A stretch of DNA of 64,000 nt from Semisulcospira habei (GCA_036245525.1 BTPG01000003.1:159683383-159747382), one strand, 5' to 3'. Counted from the first letter of the stretch, positions 29,470 to 41,781 are shown. Notes: a model not told the origin generated them from the letters alone. Numbers and translations are program-made.

Positions 29470-32400
29470 TTACTTACTTACTTACGCCTGTCACCCCTAC
29501 CCGGGTATAGGCCGTCGACGAGAGACCTCCAGCAACTCCTGTCCAGTGCTTCTCCTTCGATTCTACTCCAGGTGGTTCCCAGTCTCTTGATGTCTGCTTG
29601 GAGGTCTCGACGCCAGGAGTTTCTCGGCCTACCTCTTTTCCTCTTTCCCTGGGGGTTCCATGACAATGCCTGCCTAGTGATACTGGAAGCTGGCTTTCTC
29701 AGACTGTGACCGATCCATCCCCATCTTCTTCGCCCAATTTCATTCTCTGCTGTTATCTGCTCTGTTCTCTCCCAGAGTCTGACGTTGCTGATCTTCTCTG
29801 GCCAGTGGATTTTCAAAATTCTTCTAAGGCAACTGTTCATGAAGGTCTGTACTCTGTTGACTGTGGTTTTTGTCAATCTCCATGTCTCTGCTCCATATAG
29901 GAGAACTGCTTTTACATTGGAGTTGAAAATCCGGACTTTGGTGTGTTGTGACAGCTCTCTGGAACTCCACACTTTTTTCAACTGGAGAAAGGCTGCTCTG
30001 GCTTTACCGATTCGTGCTCTGACATCTGCATCAGTGCCGCCTTTTTTGTCTATGATGCTCCCGAGATAGGTGAAGGACTCCACCTCCTCCAACGGGGTGC
30101 CAGCAAACAAGACTGGTTCTTCCCTGGTTGCGTTCAGCCTCATTGTCTTTGTTTTCTGTTTGTGAATGGTGAGGCCCACTTGGGACGAGATGTCAGCAAG
30201 CCTCGTGGTCTTGTCCTGCATTTGTTGATGAGTGTGGGACAGTAATGCCAAGTCGTCTGCAAAATCGAGGTCGTCAAGCTGTGTCCACGGTGTCCACTGT
30301 ATTCCACTTCGTCTGTGCTCTGTGGTCATCTTCATGACCCAGTCTATGGCCAGTAGGAAGAGGAACGGAGACAGCAGACACCCCTGCCTGACACCAGTTC
30401 TGACCTGGAGCTCTCTGGTGAACTGCCCTTCATGGATCACGCGACATGTCATGCCATCATAGCTGCTCTTGATCAGGCGGACGAGCTTTGTGGGTACACC
30501 GTAGTGTCGTAGGAGTTTCCACAGAGTCTCTCGGTCCACACTGTCAAATGCTTTCTCATAATCCACAAAGTTGACGTACAGCGGGGAGCTCTCTAGAGAC
30601 TGTTCCACGATGATGCGGAGAGTGGCGATCTGGTCTGTACATGATCGGTTCTTCCTGAATCCTGCTTGCTGGTCTCTCAGCTGGGGGTCAACGGAGCTCT
30701 TCATTCTCTCTAGGATGATCCTGTTGAAGACCTTTCCTGGTACTGACAGCAAGGTGATTCCTCTGTAGTTGGAACACTTGCTGAGGTCGCCTTTCTTGGG
30801 AAGCTTGATTAGGTACCCCTCCTTCCAGTCAGCTGGCATCACCTCCTCTTCCCAGATCTTTCCAAACAGTGGGTACAGCATCTCAACTGTTGTCTCTAGG
30901 TCTGCTTTCAGAGACTCTGCTGGGATGCCATCTAGCCCTGCTGCTTTGCCATTCTTCAAAAATGCCACTGCTTTTCTGATCTCTTCCCGGCTGGGTCTGT
31001 CACAGCTGATGGGTAGGTCGGTCTCTGCCGGCTGGATGTCGGGGGGGGGGGGGGGGTCGGGTGGGCTAGGTCTGTTCAGTAACTCTTCAAAATACTCGGC
31101 CCATCTGTCGAGTTGGTCTGCTCTGTCTGCAATAGGCTTGCCTTCTTTGTCTTTTACTGGTCTTTCTGTATGGCCATACTTACCCGACAATCTTCTGGTA
31201 ATGTCGTAGAGCTGTTTCATGTTGCCGCTGCCTGCTGCCTTTTCTGCCTCTGCTGCCAGTCTGTCTGTGTAGGCCCTCTTGTCTGCCCTGATACTCCTCT
31301 TCACCTCGCGGTTGGCTTCCGAGTATTCCCCCTGTGCCCTTACTTTAGCTGCTCTCGTGCGACTGTTGTTGACCGCTGCTTTCTTCTGCTTCCTCGCTTC
31401 TATCTTCTTCAAGGTCTGTGCCGACAGCCAGTCCTTGTGGTGGTGTTTCCTGAACCCTACAGTGTCTTTGCAGGTTGAGTTCAGCACCTCTCTAACTGCC
31501 TTCCACTGCTGCTCTGTGGTGACCGCCTCCTCTTCATTTACTAGCTCCTGTAGCGCTTGAAACCGGTTGGACAGCACCAGTTTGAACTCTTCTCTAACTC
31601 CATTTTCTCTCAGGAGGCCTACATTATAGCGCTGTCTTCTTGTTGTCTCTGTGCGGCTTTTCTTTAGCTTGAGCTTCATTCTTAAGGTAAGCAGATGGTG
31701 GTCTGAGGCGACATCTGCTCCCCTCCTCACTCGAACATCTTAAAGGGATCTTCTAAATTTCTTGCTAATGCAGATATGGTCTATTTGGTTCTCTGTTGTA
31801 TGGTCAGGTGAGACCCAAGTTGCTTTGTGTATTCTTCTGTGTGGGAAGATGCTGCCTCCAATGACAAGTCGGTTTAGAGCACAAAAGTCTACAAACCTCT
31901 CCCCGTTCTCACTCATCTCTGAGCCTAGTCCCTGTCTCCCCATCACCTCTTCGTATCCGGTGTTGTCCTCCCCTATTTTGGCATTAAAATCGCCCATGAC
32001 GATGGTGATGTCTCGCTCCGCACATTTGTCCACCGCACTCTGGAGTCGGTCGTAGAACTCTTGTTTCTCTTCCTCGTCACTGTCATTGGTGGGCGCATAA
32101 CACTGGATGACGTTCAGCTTGAGCTTTTTCTTGGTTCTAAAGGCTGCTGTTATAATTCTTGGCCCAAGAGGTTCCCAGCCCATCAGCGCTCTCTGTGCCA
32201 CTGGTGACAGCATGAGTGCTACTCCTTCTGTGTGGGGGGCATTCTCCTCTTCATGACCCGAATACAGAATCATCTCCCCACTTAACAGCCTTTTCTGGCC
32301 AGACTGCGTCCATCTGGCTTCACTGATGCCTAGCAGGGAAAGGTTGTACTTTTGCATTTCCGCTGCTATCTGGGCGGCCTTGCCGCTCTGGTACATGGTC

Positions 32401-32777
32401 TTGACGTTCCATGTGCCCATGGTTGTATCCCTGGATAGAGAGAGGCGGCTCGGTCCTGTGGCTTCCGAAGACTTCCGGCTTTCACCACAGGACGTCATAA
32501 GTCTTCTAGTAGAAGAACCTTCCTCCTCCAGGAAAGGAATTACTGTTAGTCTTTTCGTCGGCGTTTTTGTAGCTATTTCCTTTTTTGCAGGGTGGGGAAG
32601 CTACCTCCACGCCCAACCCCCTTACTAGGAGGACCAGGGGTTTTCTGTCGGGGTCACCTTCCCTTAGACCATGTTGGTTCACGGCACCTTATTTCATTCG
32701 GTGCACCCCTCTCACGAGGGACCCCCTATCCACCACCCAGGGGACGCGCCTCAACGCCGTATGGTCCCAGCGCGAGG
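29470..32777 (-). mobile_element. Full-length RTE-clade non-LTR retrotransposon
   Basis: A 3308-bp minus-strand insertion bounded by a perfect 14-bp duplication (tgtcgttgccttac at 29456-29469 and 32778-32791). It has a roughly 280-bp G/C-rich 5' UTR, one long ORF and a GTAA-repeat 3' tail. The ORF's stop codon lies in the tail itself, so there is essentially no 3' UTR. Apparently young: one nonsense codon is the only lesion I see. A poly-G run on the plus strand (31039-31055) corresponds to a Pro stretch in the protein and may vary in length. Confidence 0.92.
29478..32498 (-). pseudogene. RTE endonuclease-reverse transcriptase, one stop
   Basis: A single frame of about 1003 codons from ATG 32498 to the TAA at 29478, broken only by an in-frame TAA at 31740-31742. 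The N-terminal 250 residues are an apurinic-like (EEP) endonuclease: TWNVKTM, SEARWTQSG, VMGDFNAKIG and IDHICIS, with SDHHLL just after the stop; this domain is often mislabelled craniofacial development protein 2. The RT follows: AGLDGIPAES, CSNYRGITLLS, VDYEKAFDSVDR, GVRQGCLLSPFLF, the FADDLALLSH active site and YLGSIIDKKG. The C-terminus has WGWIGHSLRK and GRPRNSWRRD. The stop separates endonuclease from RT, so this copy is inactive unless the codon is read through. Confidence 0.93.
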
Positions 32778-34602
32778 TGTCGTTGCCTTACACAATACAA
32801 TCTCTTACATACATTTTTAATCTGTGTATAAATAAAAGTTATTTCCTACAGTCCTGAAGCAAGCAAAGGTAGTTCCGATCCCCAAAACTAAAAACCTTGA
32901 AGATATTCATAATTACCGACCGATCTCTTTGCTCTCAGCCTTGTCAAAGCCATTAGAGCGGCACATTCACAAGCATCTTCTTAATTTCCTTGAGAAGGGT
33001 AATTTACTAAACATTCATCAGTCCGGTTTTCGCCCGACCCATTCATGCCAGTCAGCACTCACACATATTGTAGATTGCTGGCTAGAGTCAATTAATAAAA
33101 ATTTAATGTCGGGAGCAGTTTTCCTAGATCTTAAAAAAGCTTTTGATCTTGTGGACCATGAGATTCTCTTACATAAGCTTACAATATACCACATGGACGA
33201 AACTACAATAACTTTTCTCAGATCCTATTTGGAAGACCGAAAGCAAAAAGTATACGTCCATCGTCAGTACTCTAGGCAAGGCCATGTTAAATTTGGAGTT
33301 CCTCAAGGATCAATTCTAGGACCCCTCCTATTTTTACTTTTCATAAATGACCTTCCTTTACATATTTCCGACCCTAACGTTAATTGTAATCTCTTTGCAG
33401 ACGACACAAGCCTTCACGTTCCTGGTAAGAACAGTCATGATATTAGTCGTCGTTTACAATCCAGTCTTGACGAAGTTTCTGATTGGTGCTGTAAAAACCA
33501 CATGGTACTACATCCTGATAAGACGAAGAGCATGTTAATCACCTCACGACAAAAACATCAACTTCACCCCCCTTCACTAACGCTCAGTCTTAATTGCCAA
33601 CCTATTGAACAAGTTCATGAACGCAACTTCCTTGGAATATGTATAGATGAGCAACTAAGTTGGGAGAAACATGTGACTAATATATGTAAGAAAATATCAA
33701 AAAATATTTTTCTTTTATCACAATTGAGAAGTGTGAGTGACATAAATACACGAAAAATGTTTTTTTCATGCACACATTAAATCTCATGTTGATTACATCT
33801 CCACTGTTTGGGATGGTAGCGGTGATGTGCATATCAAAAAACTAAATTCACTATACAAAAGAGCCATTAAACATGTAGATATAAGACCCTTTCCTACCGC
33901 TGTAAAACTGCAAAATCTCAAACTTCTTGGCCTTCGTCAACAACTCGTTTACAACAAGTGCATACTTATGTTTAAAATTCTCCACAAGAAAGCTCCACAG
34001 TATCTAACAGCTAAATTTACTCCACAACAGTGTGAAAGGTCCTCGAGGAACAGTACTCTTCGATTACCACTACCTCGCATTGACTTATTCAAATCAAGCC
34101 TAGCCTTTTCGGGACCACTTTTATGGAATTCACTTCCTCAACATTTAAAAACACTAACCCACCTTTCCTCCTTTAAAACAAAACTACACATATACCTGAT
34201 GGAAACTGCTTAGATATATTATTTTTATCCTGTCATTCTGATGAAAGGTTATGTAAATGTATATATGTTAGTGCGTGCATTTACACGGCTGTAAAGGTGT
34301 GTGTATGTATGTTTGATTCTTGGTACTTTGTGCTTGTTTTTGCTGTGCTATGATTTTTCTCCTATGTAATTTGTGCTGAGGAGTGTTACTTCCTTTTTTG
34401 TATTTGTTTATTGCTACCTTAGTAGCATCATTTTCTGTACTGCGTGTGTCTGTACTTATTTAGTTATGTTTTTTGTTTGCGTTAAATATTTTTTGTTTGT
34501 CTTCATTATATTTCATGTTGTAGAACGTTAGAAACGGCATGTTTGAAAAATGACGTATTTGTATCTGTCAAAACTTCTACCGTTATGTAATAAAGTTTCA
34601 TC

Positions 34603-35262
<660 letters not shown>

Positions 35263-35615
35263 CTCTACCTCTGCTTTATAGAAAGCCTTCTTACGTTCTC
35301 CTTTGTCTCATGGTTCGGCTCCCTGGGCGAGAAGAACTTTAGGAAGCTGAATAAGATAATCAGGCTTAGTGAGAAAATCGTTGGGGGGAGGTTGGGAGAG
35401 CCTTGACGGCCCGCTCTACAGGGCAAGAATGATACGCAAGGGCCTGAGGCTGGCAGCTGACAGTTCCCACTGCCTTTCTAAGCACCTTCAAAAGCTCCCG
35501 TCTGGCCGTAGATTCAACTGAGGCTCCTCTTGTTAAAACCAAAGGCTACAAGGGGAGCTTTGTACCCTCGGCCATCCGTCTCCTAAATGAAGAGTGCGTT
35601 AACTAGCGTATCTCT
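35263..35615 (+). mobile_element. Rex1/Babar-like LINE C-terminal fragment
   Basis: Conceptual translation across frame breaks shows SWFGSL-like, LSEKI and GGRL blocks, a LPSGRR-like remnant, and KGSFVPSAIRLLNE, the conserved end of Rex1/Babar-group RTs. Multiple stops. It abuts the previous LINE fragment without a visible tail. Confidence 0.65.
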
Positions 35616-36079
35616 CTCTCTCTCCCTATTGACGCCGTCGTGGAACTTGCACCTCAGATGTCGCAGTGGCATCTTGCCGGCAAGTGGCAGACGGACTCAC
35701 TCCTATGCCACTAACACTGTGTAGTGTTGTTGTTGCTGTTGTTGTTGTTGTTTTTCACCATTGTCATAATTGTCATAATGTGTCTAAAACCGTACGCGCT
35801 ATGTCTGTTTATAGATTTTTTTTTTCATTGAGAGGGCGGAAGGAGAGGTTGTCTATGAAAATCTGCCAGAAACTGTATTGTGGTATGTATGGGACAAACC
35901 AGTTTTGCTCTTTTGCTGTGGCACAGTAAATCAATGCACTTTTTTTTTAAAAAGTGCATAATACTTGTAATAAACGATATTGAAACACAAACTTGATTAA
36001 AATATGATTGTTGCTATTGTGATATAGCTGTGTCTGTATTCTATACACCAAGCAAAAAACGTCGAGTTTGCCGAGTGGC
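35616..36079. other. Intergenic, no feature seen
   Basis: Short TTG and poly-T runs; no gene supported. Confidence 0.5.
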
Positions 36080-36560
36080 GATTGTAACCAGTGCAAAAGT
36101 GAGTCTATAAAATCTCCAAAAGGCATAGATTTTCAAAAGTCCTCTCCACGTAAGGCTTGCTCTTATGACAATGTATACCTTTCGCCTGATTTTTTTTTTA
36201 ATAAATAAGATTGTTCCTCAAACCTAGGAAGCAAATACGTACTAAGTAAGGATTGTCAAATTGCAAGAGTGAGTCTATGAAATCTGCAAGAGACACAGAT
36301 CTTCATAAGTCATCGCCACGAAATAAGTCCTGGCCACGAAAGGCTGTTTATGACAATCTACGCCTTTAGATTGATTTTTTTGTGTTTGTAACTGACATTG
36401 TTCCTCAAACTGAGGAAATGGATGCGGGCTAAGTAACGATTGTAGTCTGTGCAAGAACTAGTCCACATCTGCAAGGGCCATAGATACTCATGTTCCCCTC
36501 ATGAGAATATATACCTCTTACTGGTGTAATTCACGCTGATGTTTCTCAAACTGAGTCTAA
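36080..36560. repeat. Three degenerate tandem units, about 160-180 bp
   Basis: Each unit has a gcaag-agtgagtctat-aaatctgc block, a catagat-ttcataagtc block, a tatgacaatctac block and ends in attgttcctcaaact-aggaa. Units start near 36080, 36245 and 36430. Related pieces lie near 42040 and 42575. Confidence 0.7.
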
Positions 36561-36799
36561 TTGAAACAGGGCCGCCTTGACTGTGACCAGATGGCAGGCA
36601 AGCACCGCGAGAACAAACAGTGCGAGTTAGCAGGTCGAGTTTTTACCAAGATGTGTTGACAGGTTTCACAACCGAGCCGACTTCTAGACCACGCCCACAA
36701 ACGGCGTTCGTTCGTTCGTTACTCCATTTTTATGTCCCACTGGCACAAAGTGATCGGGGACTAATAACCACAAACGGCACGTGCGGCGATTGAGGTAGT

Positions 36800-36920
36800 A
36801 GAACTGTGAAGTGTTGATGCATTGTAGTAGAGACAGTGTATCAGGGTTGGTACATTGTATGAGAGACGCAGTGTGTCAAAAGCGTTGATGCTTTGGAGAG
36901 TAGACAGTGTATCAGAATAG
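36800..36920. repeat. Dispersed repeat with internal tandem pieces
   Basis: Repeats ttgatgcattgtagtagagacagtgtatcag-like segments two to three times. Inverse copy at about 5950-6090. Confidence 0.65.
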
Positions 36921-36927
36921 ACCTACT

Positions 36928-38015
36928 TCGGAATTCCGCGCCTACTCTCTAACCACATGATTTAGAGAGTTAACTCCCATGTTACTGGGATCAAATTGGT
37001 GGAGAAGAAAGCATGGCGATTGAGCGAGCTACAAAGGTTTTTGCAAGAAAGAGGAGTTTGTGTTGGCCAAAGCAGAAAAGCAGAGCTTTTTGATCTCGTA
37101 CAAAAGGCTCTTGACATTGGACTACCCGTTGATCCCGAGTGCTGTGCTGAAGATCGGGTAGAAGTGATCCGGAGCAAAGCTCAAAGATGGGAACATCGAA
37201 CTGTCGAACCCTGCTTTGTTATCTGGGACTACAGACCTGAATATTTTGCCAGAGTTCTCTATATTCGACATCTGTACATATTTACTAAATCAGAACATGA
37301 ACTTATCAGCCATAAGGGACTACAGACGATCAGAAGCCGTAGCCTGATGCAAGATGGTTATGTGAACAGCTTGGAAACAATCCAAATGACTGATGGCTAT
37401 TTCGCAGTGAAGGCCTCAGTCAAACCAAGGACAAGAGACAGGGATCCTGTTACCAAAGCCCCATTTTATTTTACATGGTCTATCCTGACAAAAGTGGATG
37501 TTGACACAGCTGCATTTTATCTGCATTTTGCACCTGCAAGGGGGGGGGGGGTGAGTCAATTATTTTTTAAAATAATTTATGTAGTGTATTTTTACGGATA
37601 CTAGTCTATGCAAGCAACCGGTCCGTTACTTTTAAATTTTTTTGTTTCACTTGTTCGTTTGTGTTAAATCGGATCGTGGCAGAAAATAACCAAAAATGAT
37701 GGGTCTTGCTATTCTACACTAGAGGTAGAACCTAGTAGTATGTTGTGTAGATTCAAGATGGTATTGATCGTGCTGGTAAAATCTATACATGTATCACAGT
37801 ATTGTATGGTATTTATTTTAAAAACCTTTTACCCTCATGTTAAATGAGGGAATTTTACTCCAATGCAGCGTTCAGGATATCTGCTGTCTGTTATGCATTC
37901 TCCCCAAGCGCAACGTTTGACTTAGGCATTTTGTTAAAAATGGCATTGTGCGTTCCCTGTAACAGGGTAGTTAACTCTCGAAATCATGGGGTTAGAGAGT
38001 AGCATCGGAATTCCG
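36928..38015 (+). mobile_element. 1.09-kb TIR element carrying one SAP-domain exon
   Basis: Inverted repeats of about 63 bp (36928-36990 and 37954-38015). Both contain cggaattccg at the outer end, ctactctctaacc, and gagagttaact further in. The interior holds a single long reading frame related to ISL2EU/YqaJ-type second proteins and no transposase. Probably a deletion derivative of a larger DNA transposon. No certain target-site duplication. Confidence 0.78.
36996..37552 (+). pseudogene. SAP-domain 5' exon of a YqaJ-type protein
   Basis: Open for about 200 codons. Residues about 5-45 form a SAP-like motif (WRLSELQRFLQERGV, KAELFDLVQKAL). The next 140 residues (CFVIWDYRPEYFARVLYI, LMQDGYVNSLETIQM, YFAVKASVKPRTRD) resemble the region that precedes the SWIM zinc motif in transposon SAP-SWIM-YqaJ proteins. 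The frame ends at a G-run followed by gtgagtc, a good splice donor, so the exon end is probably 37540-37553. No SWIM or YqaJ exon follows before the right inverted repeat. No ATG in this frame precedes the SAP motif. Family assignment is from pattern memory. Confidence 0.6.
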
Positions 38016-38752
38016 GATAATGCCCATTGGTGCATTCAGTGTAAGGTACGCGTGAACCAGCCACGGCACAGTAACAGCCGTACAGGCCGTGCGCGAGAAC
38101 TATACTGTTTATCCTTAACCGCAGCGTGCGAGGAACGGCCAATGACTGAGATAGCCTGCCTAACCTTCTACTGAGGGTCTTCTGTTCATTCAGAAGTCGC
38201 CGTCAGTCGAGGAACGTCATTGAGTGTTGCAAATCTCTGTTATTAAGAGACATATATTTTCATGAGTATGCTGCTGCAGGGGCTAATGAACATATATGTC
38301 TCTTACTGCTGCAGGGGTTCATGTAAATCTGTGCTGCTTGACCATCGAGCTGTTAGAGCTGAGTGAGCAATGACTAAGCATCTCAGTTGAGTGTAAACGA
38401 AACCGTGCGCTTATTCATGTATTCATGGCCGGGGAAGACGCGCAACGTTAGTACTCCGGCGTTTCAGACAGTGCCAAGAACAGTAAGTTCAGTAATGCAT
38501 TACGGTGTATTTATTGATTTATCTCTTTATTTATTTAATGAGTATGTCATATGATTCTGTTCGTTTATTTTCTACCGGGCTATGGCCGGAATCGATATCA
38601 AACGTCACACTGACCGAGTCTTCGCTGCAAGTGGTCATGAATTGCGCGTCTGAAAAGATTACTGACATCGTGACTGAAAAACACATGTAAAAGTAAGACA
38701 AACATAGACATAAAGAACGTAGGACTAACAAGAGTCATAAATCCTCAAGAGC
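38016..38752. other. Intergenic, small hairpin only
   Basis: An imperfect hairpin near 38248-38305 (agagacatatat ... atatatgtctct) with a duplicated ctgctgcagggg. No gene. Confidence 0.5.
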
Positions 38753-39251
38753 CCCCCCCCCCCCCCCCCACTCCACCCCCGCGACTGAGGGTGTATGTCC
38801 CGTCAGTGCAGCTGGGTCGCGTTCGATTGTCCCGGCAGTGCCGGAAAGCGGGGTCGGTCGGGTTCCGAATACACCTTCGGCCGGGTACACTCGCAGAGCA
38901 GGCGGCGCTATCCTCAGTTTCGCTCTGACGCGGATACGATACAAACAACACATCGGGACTGCGCACGGTTAGCGTTTACATATTCCAGCCAAGGGGTTAA
39001 CAATAGCAGGGGCGAATCAGTTACCTCGGGAGTGGGGGGTGGGGGGGGTCCAACTTTTTGTTTCGGACCTTCAACCTGATACAAAAGGCCTCTCCGATGC
39101 TAGACCTTGCTTCCAGGGGCCGAAAAATCGAAGAGCGTGACGTTATTTATGATCTTTCTTGACGTTTGCGTCTTCATGACCAGCAGCACTGTCTTACAAA
39201 TTGTCAGTGGAAGAGGTGCGTGACTCAGTGTTTGCCCCCCCCCCCTCCCCC

Positions 39252-39278
<27 letters not shown>
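38753..39278. repeat. Homopolymer runs around GC-richer spacer
   Basis: Poly-C at about 38753-38770 and poly-C/poly-A at about 39234-39278. The sequence between is GC-richer, with no gene supported. Confidence 0.6.
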
Positions 39279-39283
<5 letters not shown>

Positions 39284-39385
39284 ATTCTTCAATGAAATAG
39301 TACATGGACGCTCGTGTGCTTTTGATTTGGCAAAGATTTTTTATTCAGTTAGTGGTCTGTCAGTACACACCGCTATTGCTCGAGA

Positions 39386-39475
39386 GAAACAGCAGCGGGC
39401 AAACTACTAGTGGAGTTGTTTGTTGCACATATTATGTGCAACAAACAACTCCACTAGTAGTTTGCCTGCTGTTTC
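39386..39475. repeat. Near-perfect 90-bp hairpin
   Basis: Left arm gaaacagcag, a 3-base bulge, then gcaaactactagtggagttg and on to gcacat. The centre is att. The right arm is the exact inverse complement of the inner 31+ bp. Not the same sequence as hairpin family H. Confidence 0.92.
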
Positions 39476-40038
39476 GATAAAAACACTAAGTAACTTTGTA
39501 CTTTGGAACTTTTAGGTGGTCTTCTATAGAACACAAGTGGCATACAAGACGCGTCAGAAACTGAAGAGGACTACTTCACAGACATGCGCCATTACTGAGT
39601 TGCTCAAACAGGGGTTCAAGTTCAAGTCATTGTAGCTCGGCCGATGATGTGGTACAGTTTGCGCTAGGAATTGGCCGTGTGACGTTGGGATGCCGACTAA
39701 AAACAAAGTGTTTGATAATCATGTCTGGACCTTGCGTTTACTTATCATTGAAGCGGCCGGTAAGGTCCAACACTGAGACCAGCACACATATAACGTGCAG
39801 TGACGGGCGAGCAAAGGAAATGAGACATTTTTTTTAAATCATCGAAAACACTAAAGTAGTTTCCAATGATTCACAAATGTCGCATTGATTTTGCTGGATT
39901 GTATATGTTCAGGCGGTGGCACAGTGTCACCTTTTGTAGAACTGAGTAATACTGATTCGAAAACAAAGCCGAGTGCGGCCTTTCACTGCTGATATCATGC
40001 GACAGCGGCGTACTTGCACGTTTTCACTAATCAGTTGT
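39476..40038. other. Intergenic, no feature seen
   Basis: No gene or repeat recognised. Confidence 0.5.
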
Positions 40039-40082
40039 TAGGCTCTTCAAGATTCAAGTTGTTGCTTGGTTACTTCAGGGTT

Positions 40083-40185
40083 TAACCGGCCTTTGGGTGT
40101 CGGTATTGGTTTTAGTCGCGATGCTAGTACAGGAATCTGATCGCGACCCTGACTAAAACCGATACCGACAGCCAAAGGCCGGTTA
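40083..40185. repeat. Hairpin family H, copy 2
   Basis: A 103-bp palindrome with outer arms taaccggcctttggg / gccaaaggccggtta and inner arms tcggtattggttttagtcgc / gcgaccctgactaaaaccga. The loop region contains tagtacaggaat. Longest stem of the family in this window. Confidence 0.92.
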
Positions 40186-40540
40186 CTGCGACCCCTTTCC
40201 TATCCCCCGATTGGACGTCGTATATTCTAAAACCTTTGTTCATCCAAGTTCAACTGTCATCCAAAAGCCACAACTGTCCGAAGAACTGACGTAATTTAGC
40301 CACAGAAACTTGAGAGGCCATCCTCGTGAGCCCCCCGGCGCAGTCGCAGCCTTTTTATTTAGTCGTCACAGTGCTCGCACACCAGGCTACGGCTGTTATT
40401 GTGGCCTGGCTGGTTTACGTGTACTTTGCAGTTTTTTAGTCACGTGGCAGACGGCACATACCCAAAATAGACCCGGCCATGGCCTCTTTCAGTTCGACCG
40501 TGACCTAGTTAATTTGTTCTCGGCAGTGAAGACTGAGGCG

Positions 40541-40770
40541 GGGCGGTCCGCCGTGGCGCAGCGGTAAAAGCGCCTGCCACCGATGCTTAAGTTGCGAGGT
40601 TTGATACCCGGTTCAGGCGTCGGACTCTTCTCCACTAGTAAGTGTCACAGTTAATTCGGGCGGACCGTCGGGGGTTCTTTCGCCGGGTACTCCGGCTCTT
40701 CCTCCCCCACGACTTTGCCGGGTGTCAATTTCAGCCCACTCAAACAAATTTCAAAATATAAACGATTTGA
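40541..40770 (+). mobile_element. tRNA-derived SINE
   Basis: Pol III-like A box tggcgcagcgg (40554-40564) and B box ggtttgatacc (40598-40608), spaced as in tRNA-derived SINEs. A GC-rich body follows with cgggtactccggctcttcctcccc. A 3' tail and target duplication are not clear, so the right edge is approximate. Confidence 0.8.
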
Positions 40771-41108
40771 CTCATTACCAAAACTTCAAGTAAGTAGCTC
40801 GGTTGAGCTTGAGCTTGCCCTTACTGAGCGCCACCTGAATGTTATGTGTTTATGTCAGTGGGGATCCAGGGGGTGCACATTATGACTGATCCGGCATTTT
40901 TAGGCTCTTCAACGGATTCAAGTTGTTGTCACAGTGCTTGCACACCAGGCTACGGCTGTTACTGATTGTGGCCTGGCTGGTTCACGGCCGGCGTACTTTG
41001 CAGTTTTTCAGTCACGTGGCTAACCGGCTGCACGTACCCAAAATAGACCCGGCCTCTTGCAGTTCGACCCTGGCCTTGTTCTGAATTTTTTCTCGGCAGA
41101 GACTGAGT

Positions 41109-41553
41109 TGAAAGTCCACACCGGCCACAGACACAGTGTTATAGTACGCGGTGACGCAGCGGTATTCGATTTCCGATACTGAGTAAAAGCTCGATCGTCA
41201 GAGCGCACGACGGAGTGATACGGCCTAAATGGGCGGACGGGTTATGGGTCGGATAGGACAATGACAGGCGTACGACCGGAACACTGATCAATTCAAGTGC
41301 ACTACAATTGTGCCATTTTGATTCACCCAATATTGACCCCTCATAACTTCAGACGCCGGGGACATGCCGACACAAGTCCTTTTCTAATCTCCTACTATAC
41401 AAACCCACTTATGTTCGGGGCGTACATATGGGATGTGGGCGCAGGTACTACTGAGGCTATCTTTTTCCCTAGTTGACTGAATAAACGAGACCAAAGGGTT
41501 CACCGGCCGCCTCTGCTGGTAACTCAGAACTTGAGAAACTACCTATGAAAAAG
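41109..41553. other. Intergenic, no feature seen
   Basis: An A-box-like gcggtgacgcagcgg near 41140 may be a decayed SINE head. Nothing else recognised. Confidence 0.5.
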
Positions 41554-41781
41554 CACTGTCAGGGGAGATAATTGTACATTATTGACTGAGGAGCCGCTGG
41601 GAATCCTGTGGATCAGTTTGTGATATGCCCCTATTCAGGGTGTATGTGTGTGACGGGGAATGTTGGGGGGGGGGGGGGGCTTCCATATTCATTGCGTCCA
41701 GTCACTTGTACCCCTCGTTCCTGTCTTTGACCAAACTAGTGATCATTTTTCGATAATGCTCTATTCTCTCCCCTGACAGTG
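41554..41781. mobile_element. MITE-like element, 15-bp TIR cactgtcaggggaga
   Basis: Starts cactgtcaggggaga and ends tctcccctgacagtg. The interior has a poly-G run (about 41665-41680) and a block (gatatgccccta ... gcttccatattcattg) that is shared with the inserted element at 50486-50968. Non-coding. Confidence 0.75.

Larger units (their letters stand above)
40039..41108. repeat. Direct segmental duplication with insertions
   Basis: 40364-40537 and 40928-41108 share long blocks (caccaggctacggctgtta, tgtggcctggctggtt, cccaaaatagacccggcc, agttcgacc, ctcggcag). The upstream flanks 40039-40070 and 40911-40930 also match (aggctcttcaa, attcaagttgttg). So one roughly 200-bp unit is present twice; copy 1 has gained a hairpin (40083-40185), and a SINE lies between the copies. 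Confidence 0.8.
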
